From DAISJI01 sp964559835 (lineage in GTDB: Bacteria; Acidobacteriota; Terriglobia; Terriglobales; Acidobacteriaceae), in contig CAZLJE010000025.1 in NCBI GenBank assembly GCA_964559835.1, positions 1-64,000 on the forward strand: 64,000 nt of DNA, written 5' to 3'. Under the pieces are notes generated by a model. That model searched no databases, was not told where the DNA came from, and worked only from the letters and a program-made list of their open reading frames with translations. How positions within the stretch are numbered: position 1 is the stretch's first letter; every line of letters starts with the position of its first letter. The translations under genes were made by a program, and so were the position numbers. Of this stretch, positions 32,055 through 40,144 are shown in pieces.

Positions 32055-33410
32055 CTACTTCTTCGCCTTCGGATCGATGGCGATCAGCCGGTGGCGCGCC
32101 TGCCATTCCTGGTCGGGGAAGCGGCCGTTCGAGGCGGCCAGAAACTCACGATACTTGGCGGACGCGTTCTCTTTGTCGCCGAGGTGATCGAGGCATGTGG
32201 CCCGAAGGAACAGGGTGCCCGGGTTCTCGGGCAGGAATTTAGCACGCGCGTCGAGAGCTCTGATGGCAAGCGGGTAGTGCTTGATCTCGGACGCGGCTGC
32301 GGCCAACTCACCATACGCATCGGCGAGGTTCGGTTTCAACTGCACAGCTGCGATGAGTGCCTGCTCGGAATCCTCGAATTTGTGTTGCTGCAGCAGGGCC
32401 GAGCCGAGGCCGTGGTGCAGGTCAGCGTCCTTCGGCGATGTTTGCAACAGGGTCCGAAACTGCGCTTCGGCCTTGGCGTATTGCTTATCTTCGAGGTACA
32501 GCCAGGCCAGTTGTTTCGCGGCCGTGGCGTCGCCTGGAGATAGCTTGAGCGCTTCTTCGAATTCGGTGATGGCCTCGTCACGACGATGGAGGACCAGGAG
32601 CACGCGGCCGAGTTGGGTGTGGGCGGCAGCGGTCTGCGCGGGCCCGCCCACGCCAGGAGCGGCCTGCTCGGTAAGTGCGAGATAATTTCGCACCGCTTTT
32701 TCCGCGTCGTCCAATCGATTCGTTTCCAGGTAGACGTTCGCAATTCCTGCGGCGGCTTCTACTGATTTCGGATCGAGTCGCTGAGCAGCCTCGTATTCCT
32801 TCTCCGCTGTGACGAAGTCCTTCGAATCCTCCGCGATCAGGGCGGACGAGAGATGCGGCTCGGGGTCCATGGGCCGCAATTGCGCGACTTTCGCGTAGGC
32901 GTCCAATGCCTTCTTCGGATCGGACTTACGAAGGAGTTGGCCCAGGGCGAGCCAGGCGCGAGCGATGTTCTGGTTTACGTTCGACGCGGGTTTCAGGCCG
33001 GTGGCGGCGCGCAGGTACTTCTCCGCCGAAGCGTCGCCCGATTGCGCCAGTAGAAGACCGAGGTTCAGGTTCGACTCAAAAACGTCTGGCTTGGCCCCGA
33101 CAGACTTGCGATAGGCCTCGACGGCTTCCGATCGCCGATTGGTCGCGCTGTAAACGTACCCGAGGTCGTACCAGGCGCGGAAATTATTGGGATCGGTGCT
33201 GACGGCCTGTTGGAGGGCTTGTTCGGCAGCGGCGTAGTCTTTCTGGTCGAGCGCGGCTTCGCCACGGACGAGAGCGTCGTCGGCCGCTACGTGCGTTTTG
33301 CGGACCGTTTTGCCGGACGAAATCGTTCCGCTGGAACCACTCTGTGCGCCGGCGCTGACGGCCATCGCCAGGATTGCTGCACCTATCGCTCTACTTGCTG
33401 CCGTTACCAT
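32055..33410 (-). CDS. Exported TPR protein
   Basis: About 451 residues from ATG 33410; the frame opens at 33479, but those residues precede the signal peptide (AASRAIGAAILAMAVSAGAQ). About nine or ten TPR units fill the mature protein, with clear examples such as DQKDYAAAEQALQQAVSTDP, ARAWLALGQLLRKSD and YAKAEAQFRTLLQTSP. TPR proteins scaffold complexes. The gene start lies within the end of uvrA (20-nt overlap), so the trio may be read from the uvrA transcript. It is probably the core of a small envelope complex with the two helical proteins downstream. Confidence 0.8.
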   Translation of the reverse strand: MVTAASRAIGAAILAMAVSAGAQSGSSGTISSGKTVRKTHVAADDALVRGEAALDQKDYAAAEQALQQAVSTDPNNFRAWYDLGYVYSATNRRSEAVEAYRKSVGAKPDVFESNLNLGLLLAQSGDASAEKYLRAATGLKPASNVNQNIARAWLALGQLLRKSDPKKALDAYAKVAQLRPMDPEPHLSSALIAEDSKDFVTAEKEYEAAQRLDPKSVEAAAGIANVYLETNRLDDAEKAVRNYLALTEQAAPGVGGPAQTAAAHTQLGRVLLVLHRRDEAITEFEEALKLSPGDATAAKQLAWLYLEDKQYAKAEAQFRTLLQTSPKDADLHHGLGSALLQQHKFEDSEQALIAAVQLKPNLADAYGELAAAASEIKHYPLAIRALDARAKFLPENPGTLFLRATCLDHLGDKENASAKYREFLAASNGRFPDQEWQARHRLIAIDPKAKK

Positions 33411-36400
33411 TCGCTTTGCCGGCACTCTTTCTCGCGCGTGCTCCGCTTCGCTTCGCCGCAGGCGCAGCTTCGGCCACACCCACCGTTACCGCCTCCTCTT
33501 GTGAGTTCCCGTTAGCAGGTAAGATGCGCGCCAGCCATTGTCCGGTGTAAGACTTCGTATTCCTGGCGATCGCCTCGGGCGTGCCTACGGCGACGAGTCG
33601 CCCGCCACGTTCGCCGCCTTCTGGCCCGAGATCAATGACCCAATCGGCGGTCTTGATCACGTCGAGGTTGTGCTCGATGACCAGGATGGAACCTCCAGCA
33701 TCGATGAGCCTCCGGAACGCGGCGAGTAGTTTGCTGACGTCGTCGAAGTGCAGGCCGGTGGTCGGCTCGTCGAATATGTAGAGCACGCGAGGACGCCGGC
33801 GTTTCTCCTCTTCTTTCGGAACGGCGAAATCTCGCGCCCGGGGCTGCAGGTGGGCCGCCAGCTTGATGCGCTGCGCTTCGCCGCCGGATAGGGTCGTCGC
33901 CGATTGGCCGAGGCGAAGATAGCCCAGGCCGACTTCATCGAGCACGCGCAGCTTCTCGGTAATCTTGGGAGCTTCGCGGAAGAACTGTAGCGCTTCGCGC
34001 ACGGTCAGGTTCAAAACTTCGAATATGTTCTTGCCGCGGTAACGGACATCCAGAACCTCGGGCTTGAAGCGGGTCCCCTTGCAGTCCTCGCAGATGAGTT
34101 CGACGTCGGCGAGGAACTGCATTTCGACCGTGACCGTGCCGTCGCCCTGACATGTCTCGCAGCGCCCGCCCGGGATGTTGAACGAGAAGTGTCCGGCAGT
34201 GAATCCGCGCTTCTGCGCCTCGGGCAGGGAGGCGAACAGCTCGCGGATGCCGTCGAAGGCCTTGATGTACGTCACTGGATTGGAGCGCGGAGTTCGGCCG
34301 ATGGGCGACTGGTCCACCAGGATGACGTCATCGATCAGTTCGGCGCCCTTGATGCTCTTGAACCCGTTGGAGGAAGGTATAGTGCCGTTCGACTGCTTCT
34401 TCGCCTCCATGAGCGCGTGGTAGAGGACGTCGTGCACGAGGGTGGACTTGCCCGACCCGGAAACGCCCGTCACGGCGACGATCATTCCCAGGGGAATCGT
34501 GATGTCGAGGCCCTTGAGATTGTGGGCACGCGCACCTTCAAGCGTTACTTTAAGTGGTCCGGCTTTGCGGCGATTCTGCGGGATTTGGATGTGCAGCTCG
34601 TCGTTCAGGTACCGTCCCGTCAGGGATGCGGATGTGCGCCTGATCTGGTCGTAAGTTCCGGCCGCGATGACCGTCCCGCCATGTTCGCCCGCGCCGGGAC
34701 CGAGGTCGAGAATGCGGTCGGCGGAGCGCATGATCTCGGGGTCGTGCTCCACAACCAGGATGGTGTTTCCGAGGTCCCGCAGGTCGTGCAGGATCTTAAC
34801 GAGCCGTTCCGTGTCGCGCGAATGGAGGCCGATCGAGGGCTCGTCGAGGACGTAGAGGGTCCCTACCAGCCGCGAACCGAGCGAGGTGGCCAACTGGATG
34901 CGCTGCGCCTCACCGCCCGAGAGCGTGGACGCGAGGCGGTCGAGGGTCAGGTATTCAAGGCCGACGTCGTTGAGGAAGCGCAGGCGGTCGCGGATCTCGA
35001 GCAGCAGCTTGTCGGCGACTTCTGCTTCGGCGGCCGTCAGGGTGAGCGTGTTGAAGAAGTCGGCGGCCTGTTCGACAGTCATGGAGCAGACGGCGCAGAT
35101 GTCTTTACCGGCAATCTTGATGTGGCGCGCTTCCGGACGCAGGCGCGCGCCGCCGCAGGTAGAGCACACCGAATACCCGCGGTACCGGCTGAGGAAGACG
35201 CGAACGTGGAGCTTGTACTTCTTGCGCTCGAGGTGGTTGAAGAAGCCTCGCACGCCCCAAAACTTGCCGTCCCCGTCTATGATCACGCGCTGCTGCTCGG
35301 GATCAAGCTCGTTCCAGGGGACGTCGAGCGGGATGTCGGCGGACTTGGCGTAGCGCTTCAGCTCGTTGTACAGCGGCTTGTACTTGGGCTTCGTCCAGGG
35401 CTCGACGGCGCCTTCGGCCAGGGTTTTTCCCTTGTCGGGAATGACGAGGTTAATGTCGAAATCGATGGTGTTCCCGAATCCCTGGCAGCGCGGGCAAGCG
35501 CCAAAGGGGTTGTTGAACGAAAACAGGCGCGGCTCCGGCTCCTCATACCTGATGCCGCACTTCTTGCATTCAAAGCGCTGGTTGAAGCGAAGGCGGCGCA
35601 CCTCTTCGCCTTCGCGCGCGGCCGTTTCAAATACCACCTCGCCCGCCTCGCGGTAGGCGATCTCTACGGCGTCGACAATGCGGGCACGTTGGTCCGCCGA
35701 GACGACGATACGGTCCATCAGCACCCAGAGTGGCTGCGAGAAGTCGATGTCGAGGAGCGACTCAGGGGTCGAGAATTCGAAGATCTGTCCGCCCTGCCAG
35801 AGGCGATTGAAGCCACGCTTGCGGAGTTCGAAGAGCGCGGCCTTCATCAGGTCCGAGGATTCCAGCTTGGCTGCGGCGGGAGCGCTCTTTTTCCGGCCAC
35901 GTTCTTTGGGCGCGGGCGCGATGGCAGTGCCTTCCGGGATCCGAACCGGGAAGAGGACGTTCAGACGGATACCTTCGCCGAGCGCGAGCACGGCGTCGGC
36001 GACCTCATCTACCGTGTCCTTCTTCACCTCGGCGCCGCACTGCATGCAGTAAGTCCGGCCAACGCGGGCGAACAATAGGCGCAGGTAGTCGTAGATCTCG
36101 GTGGCGGTGGCGACGGTCGAGCGCGGGTTGCGGGTGGTGTTCTTCTGCCGGATGGCGACGGCGGGAGCGATGCCGTCGATCAGGTCGGCGTCAGGTTTTT
36201 CAATGCGTTCCAGGAATTGGCGGGCGTAGGCAGAGAGCGATTCCACGTAGCGGCGCTGGCCCTCGGCGTAGATGGTGTCGAAAGCGAGCGAGGATTTGCC
36301 CGAACCCGACACTCCCGTGACGACCGTCAGAGTATTGTGCGGGATCTCAAAATCGATGTTCTTGAGATTGTGAACGCGGGCGCCGCGAACAACGATGTTT

Positions 36401-36411
36401 TCGATCGACAT
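33391..36411 (-). CDS. uvrA: Excinuclease ABC subunit A
   Basis: About 1006 residues; ATG 36411 (MSIENIVVRG) is preferred over 36426. Two ABC ATPase halves are present, each with Walker A (GVSGSGKSSLAFDT near the start and GVSGSGKSTLVHD in the second half) and the signature (LSGGEAQRIQLA and LSGGEAQRIKLA). Zinc modules are marked by CMQCGAEV, CSTCGG and CETCQGDG. UvrA finds bulky lesions and loads UvrB in nucleotide excision repair. The C-terminus carries an extra basic, Ala-rich tail (AKRSGARARKSAGK) beyond the usual end. No uvrB or uvrC is nearby and no LexA box was recognised. Confidence 0.97.
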   Translation of the reverse strand: MSIENIVVRGARVHNLKNIDFEIPHNTLTVVTGVSGSGKSSLAFDTIYAEGQRRYVESLSAYARQFLERIEKPDADLIDGIAPAVAIRQKNTTRNPRSTVATATEIYDYLRLLFARVGRTYCMQCGAEVKKDTVDEVADAVLALGEGIRLNVLFPVRIPEGTAIAPAPKERGRKKSAPAAAKLESSDLMKAALFELRKRGFNRLWQGGQIFEFSTPESLLDIDFSQPLWVLMDRIVVSADQRARIVDAVEIAYREAGEVVFETAAREGEEVRRLRFNQRFECKKCGIRYEEPEPRLFSFNNPFGACPRCQGFGNTIDFDINLVIPDKGKTLAEGAVEPWTKPKYKPLYNELKRYAKSADIPLDVPWNELDPEQQRVIIDGDGKFWGVRGFFNHLERKKYKLHVRVFLSRYRGYSVCSTCGGARLRPEARHIKIAGKDICAVCSMTVEQAADFFNTLTLTAAEAEVADKLLLEIRDRLRFLNDVGLEYLTLDRLASTLSGGEAQRIQLATSLGSRLVGTLYVLDEPSIGLHSRDTERLVKILHDLRDLGNTILVVEHDPEIMRSADRILDLGPGAGEHGGTVIAAGTYDQIRRTSASLTGRYLNDELHIQIPQNRRKAGPLKVTLEGARAHNLKGLDITIPLGMIVAVTGVSGSGKSTLVHDVLYHALMEAKKQSNGTIPSSNGFKSIKGAELIDDVILVDQSPIGRTPRSNPVTYIKAFDGIRELFASLPEAQKRGFTAGHFSFNIPGGRCETCQGDGTVTVEMQFLADVELICEDCKGTRFKPEVLDVRYRGKNIFEVLNLTVREALQFFREAPKITEKLRVLDEVGLGYLRLGQSATTLSGGEAQRIKLAAHLQPRARDFAVPKEEEKRRRPRVLYIFDEPTTGLHFDDVSKLLAAFRRLIDAGGSILVIEHNLDVIKTADWVIDLGPEGGERGGRLVAVGTPEAIARNTKSYTGQWLARILPANGNSQEEAVTVGVAEAAPAAKRSGARARKSAGKANGNGSK

Positions 36412-36518
36412 CAGGAAACCGTGCATACCCGCGGAAACAGGGCCTACAGACAGGTTCGGCGGGGTAGCTGAATCTTTCGATTATAGAAGGAACGGAGATT
36501 TGTTGCCATCAGGCAGCA

Positions 36519-37277
36519 TCATCCCAGCGCGACGACGGCAAAGACGTAGATCCACAACATGGCCATGAAGTGCCAGTACCAGGCGGCGACGTCGACGATC
36601 ACCCTGCGGCGTTCCAGCGGGCGCGGCAGGAATCCACTGAGCAGGGCATAGGCGAGGGCCAGTACGCCTCCGAGCAGGTGGATGGCATGCAATCCGGTGA
36701 GCAGGTAAAAGAACGAATTCGCGGGGTTCGAGGCGAGCAGGTATCCATGGCTGTTCAACCGCCGCCAGGCCAGGGCCTGTCCCGCAAGGAACGTGAGACC
36801 CAGGGCAGCGGTCACCCCGACCCAGGACACGCGCCATCCGCGATCGGCGGCGATCCCGGGGAGGGCAGTAATGGGCGCCACAACGGCCTGTTCGAACGCC
36901 TGTCGCCGAGCTTTTTCGACGGTGAAGCTGCTGATCAGGAGAATTACAGTATTGAAGATCAGCAGTCCGTAAGGCAGCGGGACAGGAGTCCAGTCGCTGA
37001 CGTATTCGCCGGTGCGGGGATCCAGATGTTTGACGTGATGGCGAAAGATGAAGGTCGTGCTGAAGGTGACGAACAGCATCACGACGGATATCATCCCGAT
37101 CATCAGTCCGAGGCGATAGCGCTTCAGACGCTCGCCGAAGTCGGGGACATCGTCGCGGCCGCCGTCGCCACCACCTCCGTACTGCGGGAAGCGGATGACC
37201 GGCGGACGCCCACCTCCACCGACTTTCGGGCGAGATGGTCCGGGTGGGCGGGTACGGATTGGCGTGATGGTCGCCAT
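36519..37277 (-). CDS. Cytochrome c oxidase subunit III-like protein
   Basis: 252 residues. A Pro/Gly-rich cytoplasmic N-terminus (1-48) is followed by five helices (about 55-78, 102-118, 150-170, 188-210, 230-250). The end HAIHLLGGVLALAYAL and AWYWHFMAMLWIYVFAVVAL match subunit III of heme-copper oxidases (COX3 family, five-helix form). It stabilises the catalytic subunit in the inner membrane. Subunits I and II are not in this window, so this is either a stand-alone paralogue or the remainder lies elsewhere. It is divergent from the ornithine cyclodeaminase homologue. Confidence 0.85.
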   Translation of the reverse strand: MATITPIRTRPPGPSRPKVGGGGRPPVIRFPQYGGGGDGGRDDVPDFGERLKRYRLGLMIGMISVVMLFVTFSTTFIFRHHVKHLDPRTGEYVSDWTPVPLPYGLLIFNTVILLISSFTVEKARRQAFEQAVVAPITALPGIAADRGWRVSWVGVTAALGLTFLAGQALAWRRLNSHGYLLASNPANSFFYLLTGLHAIHLLGGVLALAYALLSGFLPRPLERRRVIVDVAAWYWHFMAMLWIYVFAVVALG

Positions 37278-37337
37278 GCGAGCTGGAGTTCAGCACGGCG
37301 GCATCCACGGGCCGCCGCTTTCCGGTCAGCCTATCAC

Positions 37338-37355
37338 ATCACAATGTATTGTGAT
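37338..37355. promoter_or_regulatory. Perfect 18-bp palindromic operator
   Basis: ATCACAATGTATTGTGAT: two perfect 8-bp arms around GT. It lies in the divergent region between the oxidase subunit III gene (start 37277) and the ornithine cyclodeaminase homologue (start 37415). The regulator is not encoded next to it. Confidence 0.6.
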
Positions 37356-37414
37356 GCCTCCTACGGGCCGGGATTTTGCGTCCCGATTGGTACTATCTTG
37401 CTGGAGCCGGAACA

Positions 37415-38398
37415 TTGAAGGATCGTTTGGCGAACGAGTTTCTCTATTTATCGGAAGCGGACGTCGCCGGGCTGGGCGTCTCGATGGAAGAGATGATCGC
37501 GGCACTGGAAGCGATGTTCCGCGAGAAAGCTGCCGGACGCGTGGAGATGCCGCCGAAGCCGGGGATCCACACCATGCCGAACGCATTTCTCCACGCAATG
37601 CCAGCCTACATCCCAGCGCAAAAAGCGGCAGGGATGAAGTGGGTCGGCGGCTATCCGGAAAATCAGGCTCGCGGGCTGCCCTACATTTCCGGTTTGCTCG
37701 TGCTGAACGATGTCGAAACCGGCTTTCCGTTGGCATTAATGGACGCAACCTGGATCACGGCCCAACGCACCGGCGCGGCAACAGCAATTGCCGCAAAACA
37801 CCTGGCGCGCGACAACGCACGGACGCTGGGGATCCTCGGATGTGGCGTGCAAGGACGGAGCAACCTGGAAGCGCTCAATGCGGTCCTTGAACTGGTAACG
37901 GTGCATGCTTACGACGTGGATGAAGGCAGGAACATGGCATTCGTGCGGGAGATGAGCGAGCAGTTCGAAGTCGATGTGTTTCCAGTGGCGCAGCCAAGAG
38001 ACGCCGTCAGCGGCTGCGACGTCATCGTGACCGCCGGACCGATCCTCCGGGTGCCACACGCCACCATCCAAAAAGGCTGGATGGACGAGGGCGCGTTCGC
38101 TTCGCTCGTCGATTTCGATTCCTACTGGCATGCCGATGCTCTGCGCGAGGCCGACAGGTTCTGCACCGACGACGTTGCGCAACTTGAGCACTACCGCGAG
38201 ATGGGATATTTCCAGAACATCCCGCCGGTATACGCCGATCTGGGCGAACTGGTGACCGGGCGCAAGCCGGGCAGGGAATCCGCCACTGAGCGCACGATTG
38301 CGTGTAATCTCGGCCTTGCACTTGAGGACATCGTGACCGCAGCGCTTGTCTATGAACGCGCCGTGGAGCGACGCGCGGGCGTTTGGTTGCCGCTGTAA
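37415..38398 (+). CDS. Ornithine cyclodeaminase / mu-crystallin family protein
   Basis: About 327 residues from TTG 37415 (GGAG 8 nt upstream); the frame opens at 37376 with no ribosome site. The family marks are visible: MPPKPGIHTMPNAFLHAMPAY, MKWVGGYPEN, LMDATWITAQRTGAATAIAAKHL and the NAD-binding LGILGCGVQGRS. The C-terminus has a DLGELVTGRKPGR segment. Members catalyse NAD-linked deamination of ornithine or reduction of imines (alanine dehydrogenase, ketimine reductase). Which substrate applies cannot be decided. A perfect palindrome upstream suggests dedicated regulation. Confidence 0.88.
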   Translation: MKDRLANEFLYLSEADVAGLGVSMEEMIAALEAMFREKAAGRVEMPPKPGIHTMPNAFLHAMPAYIPAQKAAGMKWVGGYPENQARGLPYISGLLVLNDVETGFPLALMDATWITAQRTGAATAIAAKHLARDNARTLGILGCGVQGRSNLEALNAVLELVTVHAYDVDEGRNMAFVREMSEQFEVDVFPVAQPRDAVSGCDVIVTAGPILRVPHATIQKGWMDEGAFASLVDFDSYWHADALREADRFCTDDVAQLEHYREMGYFQNIPPVYADLGELVTGRKPGRESATERTIACNLGLALEDIVTAALVYERAVERRAGVWLPL

Positions 38399-38402
38399 GT
38401 TC

Positions 38403-39008
38403 TTAACGGACCTTCAATCCATACTTCTGCGTCATGGGCGGAACGATGCCGTTCATGCGCAGATACTCGACCAGCTGGCCGTAGTGGTCCGTCATATGCC
38501 AGACAGCGACCACGCCCATGGCTAGTTTGGTGTTGGGCGCGGCGTAACGACCTTCCACGCGGTCGAGCGCGTTTTTCTCATTCAGAGTCGCAAGCACACC
38601 GTTGCCGTAATCGAACGAATCCTTCAGGTACTTGATCAGTTCGGCTTTCGTTTTGGCGGGATCGTGTCCGCCCCGTTCGCAGTCGGCGGGCGGCTGTTTG
38701 CCCTCGAACTCGTTGAAGAATGCGAATTGCGCGCAAGCGACGTGCTTCACCTGCTCGCGAAAACTGCGCGCACCTTCGAAGTTGCCGGCGGTGGGAACGA
38801 AGTCGTACTTGTCGTCCGGCATTGCCTCAGCGACGCCGAGAAACGACCCTTCCACGAACTTCAACGAGTCACCGACACTAGCCGCCATGGACGTCGGGAT
38901 GTCACCCGTGAGTGACTTGCTCGGTTTCTTCGCACCACCAGGCTTCTGCGCGAGCGCGGCGATCGTGAACGAACCCAACAGGAAAACAAGCAAGAACAGG
39001 CGATTCAT
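38403..39008 (-). CDS. Exported DinB-family protein
   Basis: About 201 residues from ATG 39008 (MNRLFLLVFLLGSFTIAALAQ is the signal peptide; upstream residues are excluded). The mature part is a DinB/DfrA-type four-helix bundle: MPDDKYDFVP, then FREQVKHVACAQF and VWHMTDHYGQLVEYLRMNG, which hold the three likely metal-binding histidines. DinB proteins are usually cytoplasmic thiol- or metal-dependent enzymes; secreted members are abundant in Acidobacteriota. The specific activity is unknown. Confidence 0.8.
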   Translation of the reverse strand: MNRLFLLVFLLGSFTIAALAQKPGGAKKPSKSLTGDIPTSMAASVGDSLKFVEGSFLGVAEAMPDDKYDFVPTAGNFEGARSFREQVKHVACAQFAFFNEFEGKQPPADCERGGHDPAKTKAELIKYLKDSFDYGNGVLATLNEKNALDRVEGRYAAPNTKLAMGVVAVWHMTDHYGQLVEYLRMNGIVPPMTQKYGLKVR

Positions 39009-39074
39009 AGCACCCCCGTGGCCAAGAGAATACCCGAGGAAAACGGATCGGAATAGCCAAGGCGCCACACTGAA

Positions 39075-39099
39075 GTGACCGGCGAGACGCCGGTGCTAC
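39075..39099 (-). repeat. Interspersed repeat, family A
   Basis: 25 bp with the core ACCGGCGTCTCGCCGGTCAC on the minus strand. It lies between the DinB start and the ExbD gene. Confidence 0.8.
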
Positions 39100-39154
39100 G
39101 ACCAATATCGAACGAACCGTCCCTTTGACGGTGATCGTTCGGACCAACAGCTTG

Positions 39155-39574
39155 CTACGTCGTGATCAGACCGATCTTCATGTCCTGGAATGCGCCGTGC
39201 GCGGTGTCGATCACGTTGGCGACTTCCTCGAAATCAATATTTCGGTCGGCTCTGACGAACAGCACGCGTTCGGCGCGCAACTTGTAAATATCGACGATCC
39301 GCCCGCGCAGCGCATCCCAATCCACTGGTTCCTGGTTGATCATTAGCCGCGGCCGGCCGGCAGGGGACTCGAGCAACTGTACGACAACAGTCCGGTCAGG
39401 CGGAATGGCGCCGGTCTCCTCCGGCGGGTGCGGGACCAACGCGTCCAGGCCGGTTGTGTCGGTGGCCGTATGGATCACCATGAAAACGATGATCAGCACC
39501 AGCAGTATGTCGATCATCGGCGTGACATTCATCTCCGAAACCATTCCTTTGTTCCCGCCCAGGTTCATCGCCAT
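39155..39574 (-). CDS. ExbD/TolR-family biopolymer transport protein
   Basis: 139 residues from ATG 39574 with GAGGAGGTG upstream; the frame opens at 39664 but adds a non-conserved stretch. Layout is typical: short cytoplasmic start, VTPMIDILLVLIIVFMVI helix with the conserved Asp that carries protons, then a periplasmic domain of about 100 residues (VVVQLLESPAGRPRLMINQEPV to LRAERVLFVRADRNIDFEEV). ExbD works with ExbB and TonB, or TolR with TolQ and TolA. No exbB or tonB is adjacent. The TonB protein at 18515 may be its partner. Confidence 0.88.
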   Translation of the reverse strand: MAMNLGGNKGMVSEMNVTPMIDILLVLIIVFMVIHTATDTTGLDALVPHPPEETGAIPPDRTVVVQLLESPAGRPRLMINQEPVDWDALRGRIVDIYKLRAERVLFVRADRNIDFEEVANVIDTAHGAFQDMKIGLITT

Positions 39575-39694
39575 AGCGCACCTCCTCGCTTCTGCTATGG
39601 ACACCTGCGCTAACGAGCGCGTTCCTGTGCGGGATGCACACAATAAGAAATAAATCCGGAGCAAATCTGGAGTCGGTGGTGTCGGCGGGCGAGG

Positions 39695-40033
39695 TTAGTC
39701 GCCGATCTTGGTGGAAGCGAGTTCGATGATCTGGAAGATCATGTACAGCGACGAGACGTCGAGCAGGTCCTGGATGCGCCGCGGGACATTGGCCAGGCGC
39801 AACGTGCCGCCTTTGTTGCGCGCACAGGTGAGAGACGTGACCAGCGCGCCCAAGCCGGTCGAATCGACGTAGCTGACTTGGTGCATGTCGACGACGATGT
39901 CCTTCTCACCGGCCGCGATGCGCTCCTCGACGCAATCGTGCAATGCGGAGATGGATTCTCCAATGGTCAGACGGCCTGAAAGGACAAGAACGGCAGCATC
40001 TTCGGCATGCCGGGTTTGGATCGAGATCGGCAT
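39695..40033 (-). CDS. STAS-domain anti-sigma factor antagonist
   Basis: 112 residues consisting of one STAS domain. The phosphorylatable Ser sits in SYVDSTGLGALVTS (position about 58), as in SpoIIAA/RsbV. Such proteins release a sigma factor or another target when dephosphorylated. The cognate anti-sigma kinase is not encoded nearby. Ribosome site AAGGTGTG precedes the ATG. Confidence 0.88.
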   Translation of the reverse strand: MPISIQTRHAEDAAVLVLSGRLTIGESISALHDCVEERIAAGEKDIVVDMHQVSYVDSTGLGALVTSLTCARNKGGTLRLANVPRRIQDLLDVSSLYMIFQIIELASTKIGD

Positions 40034-40091
40034 AACACACCTTGCGTGCGCGGCATAATGTCACGAACTCGGGACAACAGCAAGAGGACCA

Positions 40092-40122
40092 GCAAAAAGA
40101 AGGGCGGGCCCACTGGCCCGCC
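40092..40122 (-). terminator. Intrinsic terminator of the clpX transcript
   Basis: On the minus strand GGCGGGCC pairs with GGCCCGCC around a 4-nt loop (40122-40103), followed by TTCTTTTTGC. It sits 22 nt after the clpX stop. Confidence 0.85.
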
Positions 40123-40144
40123 GTTCCCATTCCCGTCCCAAGCT

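Noticed and set aside
34189..36078. A 629-codon plus-strand open frame
   Set aside because: Antisense to uvrA, which is intact and certain. No ribosome site or domain.
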